Source: Zestomonas carbonaria (GTDB taxonomy: Bacteria > Pseudomonadota > Gammaproteobacteria > Pseudomonadales > Pseudomonadaceae). From it: DNA of 64,000 bases. Positions 60,713 to 64,000 of the stretch are shown here, in pieces. The stretch covers positions 1 through 64,000 of the forward strand of contig NZ_CAJFCI010000015.1 of NCBI RefSeq assembly GCF_904061905.1. Reading direction: 5' to 3'. Each line of letters opens with the position of its first letter. The stretch's first letter is position 1. The translations under genes and the position numbers were made by a program. The notes under the pieces are model-generated. The model was not told the DNA's origin and ran no database searches. It worked only from the letters and a program-made list of their open reading frames with translations.

Positions 60713-61857
60713 GCCGGCCATGCTCCTTCGTCGAGCAGCGCGGCGATGCAGCGCTCGCCCAACGCCGGGCCGACGCTCATGCCAACGCCGCTGCGCATCA
60801 GCACGGCGGTGACGCCAGGCGCGGCGCGGACGACGGAGAACGGCTCGGCGCCGCGCGCGCCATAGACGCCCTGCCAGCGCTCGACCACCTGGAGCCGGCA
60901 GCCCAGGGTGTGTTCGGCCAGGCCGAGCATCAGGTCATCCACCGCTTCGGCGTTGAACGGCTCGGCATCACGGCCGTAGTGGTGCGAATCGCCGACGATC
61001 AGCTCGCCGTAAGGCGTCGGGCTGACCAGCAGGTGGATGCCGTTGGCTTCCAGCTCGGGTCGTTCGCGGCGGATCTCGGCCTGCACCGCCGCCGCTTCCG
61101 GCAGGTCGGCGAAGGCGCCGTAGTGTACGCCGGACAGCCCGGTGAGCACGGCGTGACGCAAGCCGATGGCGGTTTCCGGGCGCACCCGCAGCATCTGCAG
61201 GCGGCATACCTGCGGATCGAGCGCGGCCAGGTGCTCGGCCAGCAGGGTCTGGTAGTCATGCCCGGAGCAGACGATCACCTGCCCGGCGCGGCAGTCGCCA
61301 GCGGTGCTGCGCAGCAGGCCGGGCTCGATGTCGCGGACCAGGGTGGAGAAGTGGAACTCGACGCCGAGGTCGCGGCGCAGGTGTTCGATCAACGCCGGCA
61401 GCGCCTCGCGCGAGTACACCTGCTGGTCGTCGAGGCCGTGGAGGGCGGCGCGATGGTGGCGGAAGCGGCCGTCGTACAGCGCGTCGAGCTGGGCGCCACG
61501 CAGCAGTTCGGCACGGTAGTCGTGTTCGGCGGCGCGTCCTCGGCAGAAGGCATCGAGCAGCGCTTCCTCGGCTTCGCTGCGGGCGAACACCAGCACGCCG
61601 TTGCGCAGCAGCGGGAAGCCGGCGGCCTGCGCCCATCCGGCCCAGATATCGCGGCTGGCGCGCGCCAGGTCGAGCATGACGCCCGGCGGCTGGCCGGTGA
61701 CCAGGGCCTGGCCGAAGTTGCGGATCGAGGCGCCGAGCGGCGTCTGCGTGCGCTCGAACACCCGCACGCGCCGGCCTCGGCGGGCTGCCGCGCAGGCATG
61801 GGACAGGCCGAGGATGCCGGCGCCGACGATGGCGATGTCACAGTCGAGGTGGGGCAT
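60709..61857 (-). CDS. FAD-dependent oxidoreductase of phosphonate loci (TIGR03364-like)
   Basis: This 382-residue DAO-type amine oxidase has an N-terminal FAD motif IAIVGAGILGLSHACAAARR and a second dinucleotide-fold region. The C-terminal RSGVGMSVGPALGE resembles glycine/sarcosine oxidase family ends. Homologues in phosphonate clusters are thought to oxidise N-methylated or unmodified 2-aminoethylphosphonate to phosphonoacetaldehyde. I chose MPHLDCDIAIVG at 61857; the frame upstream crosses a repeat. It is translationally coupled to the HD gene. Confidence 0.8.
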   Translation of the reverse strand: MPHLDCDIAIVGAGILGLSHACAAARRGRRVRVFERTQTPLGASIRNFGQALVTGQPPGVMLDLARASRDIWAGWAQAAGFPLLRNGVLVFARSEAEEALLDAFCRGRAAEHDYRAELLRGAQLDALYDGRFRHHRAALHGLDDQQVYSREALPALIEHLRRDLGVEFHFSTLVRDIEPGLLRSTAGDCRAGQVIVCSGHDYQTLLAEHLAALDPQVCRLQMLRVRPETAIGLRHAVLTGLSGVHYGAFADLPEAAAVQAEIRRERPELEANGIHLLVSPTPYGELIVGDSHHYGRDAEPFNAEAVDDLMLGLAEHTLGCRLQVVERWQGVYGARGAEPFSVVRAAPGVTAVLMRSGVGMSVGPALGERCIAALLDEGAWPA

Positions 61858-61889
61858 GGGGGAGTCCTTGGTGGTGGGATGAAGTCCGC

Positions 61890-62009
61890 CCCTCACCCCA
61901 GCCCTCTCCCGGAGGGAGAGGGGGCTATCCGGAGTCAGGCGAAACACTGTGGATGAACGCCACTCCGCTCCAGTCCCCTCTCCCCTTGGGAGAGGGCTGG
62001 GGTGAGGGA
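61890..62009. repeat. Inverted pair of CCTCACCCC...GGGAGAGGG elements
   Basis: CCTCACCCCAGCCCTCTCCC and, inverted, GGGAGAGGGCTGGGGTGAGG separate the oxidoreductase gene from the binding-protein gene. The spacer has no gene. Confidence 0.75.
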
Positions 62010-62085
62010 CGGAGCCCAAACAGGAACGACAAAGTGGCGAACCGCGATGGACCTATCCATCCAGCGGAACGCCACCCCAAGCCCC

Positions 62086-63123
62086 TTACTGCGCCACCGG
62101 CTCCGACTTGCCGTCATAGCGCTTGCGCCATTCGGCGAGGATGCGGTCGCGGTTTTCCGAGGCCCAGGCGAAGTCGTTCTTGATCAGCCGCTGCTCGTAG
62201 TCGGCCGGCAGTTCCTGGAAGCGGTCGGCGATGCCCGGCTGGGCGAGCACGGCGAAGTTGGCCTTGTACAGGTCCATGGCTTCGCGGCTGGCGGAGAAGT
62301 CGGCGAGTTTCTTCGCCGCGTCCAGCTTGGCGGTGCCCTTGACGATGCCGGTGGCCTCAATCTCCCAGCCCAGGCCCTCTTTCGGCAGGACGATGTCCAG
62401 CGGCGCGCCCTTGCGCTTGAGCTGGATGGCCGGGTACTCGAAGGAGATGCCGATCGGGAATTCGCCGGCGGCGGCCTGCTTGCACGGCTTGGAACCGGAG
62501 TGGGTGTACTGGCCGATGTTCTGGTGCAGCTTGTCCATGTAGGCCCAGCCCTGGGGCTCGCCGAAGGTCTGCAGCCAGGCGCTGACGTCCAGGTAGCCGG
62601 TGCCGGAGGAGGCCGGGTTGGGCATGACGATCTTGCCCTGGTACACCGGGTCGGTCAGGTCTTCCCACCTGGTCGGCTTGGGCAGGCCCTGCTTCTCGGC
62701 CTCGACGGTGTTGAAGCAGATGGTCGCCGCCCACACGTCCATGCCGACCCAGGCCGGCGGGTTGGCGGCGTCGCGGTAGTTGGCGCCGATGTTGCCGAGG
62801 TTGGCCGGCGCGTAGGCTTCGAGCATGCCGCGCTGGTCGAGGATCGCCAGGCTGGAAGCGGCCAGGCCCCACACCGCATCGGCCTGCGGGCGGTCCTTCT
62901 CGGCCAGCAGCTTGGCGGTGATGATGCCGGTGGAATCGCGCACCCACTTGATGCTGACGTCCGGGTTCTGTTTCTCGAACGCTTCCTTGTAGGCCCTGAG
63001 TTGTTCGACTTCCAGCGCGGTGTAGACGGTCAGCTCGGTGGCGGCGCTGGCGTGCAGGCCGGAGCCGGCGAGCAGGGCGGCGGCCAATGCCGCTTGTTTG
63101 AACGGCGCGGTGCGTTTGAACAT
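62086..63123 (-). CDS. 2-Aminoethylphosphonate-type ABC transporter binding protein
   Basis: This 345-residue periplasmic binding protein has a signal peptide (cleavage near HASAATE, residue 28). The mature start ELTVYTALEVEQLRAYKEAF and the motifs KWVRDSTGIITAKLLAEKD and NPASSGTGYLDVSAWLQ place it in the iron/phosphonate (family 1, PhnS-like) group. The neighbouring PhnZ-like and FAD genes favour 2-aminoethylphosphonate over iron. It has no iron-binding tyrosine pair that I can recognise with confidence. Confidence 0.82.
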   Translation of the reverse strand: MFKRTAPFKQAALAAALLAGSGLHASAATELTVYTALEVEQLRAYKEAFEKQNPDVSIKWVRDSTGIITAKLLAEKDRPQADAVWGLAASSLAILDQRGMLEAYAPANLGNIGANYRDAANPPAWVGMDVWAATICFNTVEAEKQGLPKPTRWEDLTDPVYQGKIVMPNPASSGTGYLDVSAWLQTFGEPQGWAYMDKLHQNIGQYTHSGSKPCKQAAAGEFPIGISFEYPAIQLKRKGAPLDIVLPKEGLGWEIEATGIVKGTAKLDAAKKLADFSASREAMDLYKANFAVLAQPGIADRFQELPADYEQRLIKNDFAWASENRDRILAEWRKRYDGKSEPVAQ

Positions 63124-63143
63124 GGGTGGAGCTCCTTTTTTAG

Positions 63144-63171
63144 TGGGTCCCCGCGTTCGCGGGGATGACGG
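63144..63171. repeat. TGGGTCCCCGCG / CGCGGGGATGACGG element
   Basis: This is a single copy of the family at 28719-28793, in the spacer between the permease and the binding-protein gene. Confidence 0.75.
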
Positions 63172-63195
63172 GGGCAGACGCGGAGATGACGGGCG

Positions 63196-64000
63196 CTACA
63201 CCGCGCGCCAGGCCTGGGCGCGGCGCAGCAGGCCGCGCGAGGCGCCGGCGAGCAGCAGCGAGACGGCGGCGGAGGTGAGCAGGATCAGGGTCGACATGGC
63301 GGCGGCGCCGCCGACGTTGCCGGCATCGTCCATGTTCAGCACGGCGATGGCGGCGAGGATGCTGTCCGGGCTGTACAGGAAGATCACCGCCGACACCGTG
63401 GTCATCGCCGAGACGAACAGGTAGCGGAAGATGTCCAGCAGCGCCGGCAGGCACAGCGGCAGGGTGACGCGCAGGTAGTGCTTCCACAGCGGCACCTTGA
63501 GCGACAGCGCGGCGGCCTCGAACTCGCCGTCGAGCTGGCGCAGCGCGCTGGCGGCGGTCATCTGCGCGGTGGTCAGGAAGTGCGCCACGGTGCACACCAC
63601 CAGCAGCCCCAGGCTGCCGTACAGGGCGTGCAGCGGGTTGGCCGGCAGGTTGAAGAAGAACACGTAGCCGAGGCCGAGTACCAGGCCGGGCACCGCCATC
63701 GGCACGAAGCCGAGCAGGCGCAGCACCTGGGTCAGCCAGTCCTGGCGGGTCTTCTCGATCAGGTAGGCGCCGGTGAAGATCAGCAGGCTGCCGAACGCGG
63801 CACTGAACAGCGCCATCAGCACGCTGTTGCGGTAGGCCAGCCAGCCGCCGGGCAGTTCGGAAAAGGCGTAGTGGTCGAGCACCAGGCTCAGGTCGTAGGG
63901 CCAGAAGCGCACCAGCGAGGAGAACACCGCCATGCCGAACACCAGCAGCAGCACCACGCAAAGCAGGATCACCAGGAGCAGGAACAGCGTGTCGCGACCG
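63196..64000 (-). CDS. ABC transporter permease, aminoethylphosphonate type, partial
   Basis: Only the C-terminal about 268 residues lie in the window. The reading frame continues open past base 64000 (GRDTLFLLLVILLCV at the edge), so the gene is truncated by the window, not by mutation. The visible part is a complete permease module of six hydrophobic segments with the EAA-like loop ALSLKVPLWKHYLRVTLPLC. Phosphonate permeases of this type are often a fusion of two such modules, so the missing part may be as large again. It is the most upstream gene of this operon seen here. Confidence 0.85.
   Translation of the reverse strand, partial: GRDTLFLLLVILLCVVLLLVFGMAVFSSLVRFWPYDLSLVLDHYAFSELPGGWLAYRNSVLMALFSAAFGSLLIFTGAYLIEKTRQDWLTQVLRLLGFVPMAVPGLVLGLGYVFFFNLPANPLHALYGSLGLLVVCTVAHFLTTAQMTAASALRQLDGEFEAAALSLKVPLWKHYLRVTLPLCLPALLDIFRYLFVSAMTTVSAVIFLYSPDSILAAIAVLNMDDAGNVGGAAAMSTLILLTSAAVSLLLAGASRGLLRRAQAWRAV

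Overview
This is a G+C-rich chromosomal window from a gammaproteobacterium, almost certainly a Pseudomonas of the P. aeruginosa group. The gene order pilU-pilT / yggS-proC-yggT / metX-metW / rdgB-hemW / trmB-thiG-thiS / mtgA / rpoH-ftsX-ftsE-ftsY / M16 peptidases / rsmD / laoR-laoC-laoB-laoA / coaD / ggt / mutM / ilvD / folA follows, as I recall it, the PAO1 block around PA0396 to PA0350. The intergenic spaces hold many palindromic repeat families that I do not associate with PAO1, so a relative such as the P. citronellolis/nitroreducens/knackmussii group is more likely. That species guess is from memory and was not tested. Nearly all of the window is core genome. I see no insertion sequence, prophage, integron, CRISPR array, rRNA or tRNA.

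Layout. 1-2617: a tandem repeat, then the twitching-motility ATPases PilU and PilT on the minus strand. 2681-11602: PLP homeostasis, proline synthesis, YggT and YggU proteins, a dynamin-like GTPase, MetX/MetW, a DUF4426 protein, RdgB and HemW. 11976-18350: a small membrane protein, a DUF1329 protein, TrmB, ThiG/ThiS, DUF423, MtgA and two proteins of unknown function. 18413-22404: rpoH and the ftsYEX cluster. 22566-27764: an active/inactive M16 peptidase pair, RsmD, a YheT-type hydrolase, and a small XRE regulator divergent from a tiny basic protein. 27917-32620: the Lao long-chain alcohol oxidation locus with a clear promoter and operator. 32967-42451: CoaD, ferredoxin, GGT, a Na/Pi-type transporter, an acyltransferase, MutM, an HDOD protein and RlmI. 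43035-47839: a polyamine-type ABC transporter operon. 48268-54848: IlvD, two NCS2 nucleobase permeases flanking a YfcE-type phosphoesterase, and DHFR. 54898-60118: two tandem secreted paralogues of unknown function and a DUF2868/DUF3482 GTPase pair. 60152-64000: a minus-strand 2-aminoethylphosphonate-type locus made of a permease (cut by the window end), a binding protein, an FAD oxidoreductase and a PhnZ-like HD oxygenase.

The most informative observations are these. The HD protein at the end keeps every PhnZ diiron-oxygenase residue that I can recall, but sits beside an FAD amine oxidase rather than a PhnY-type dioxygenase. A 20-bp palindrome lies inside the laoC core promoter. A RutR-type palindrome lies upstream of an NCS2 permease. 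Nested perfect inverted repeats occur inside the polyamine operon. REP elements starting with GTAG supply the stop codons of three genes, and another repeat supplies the N-terminal codons of hemW. All functional calls come from recognising protein families by eye. No database search was run.
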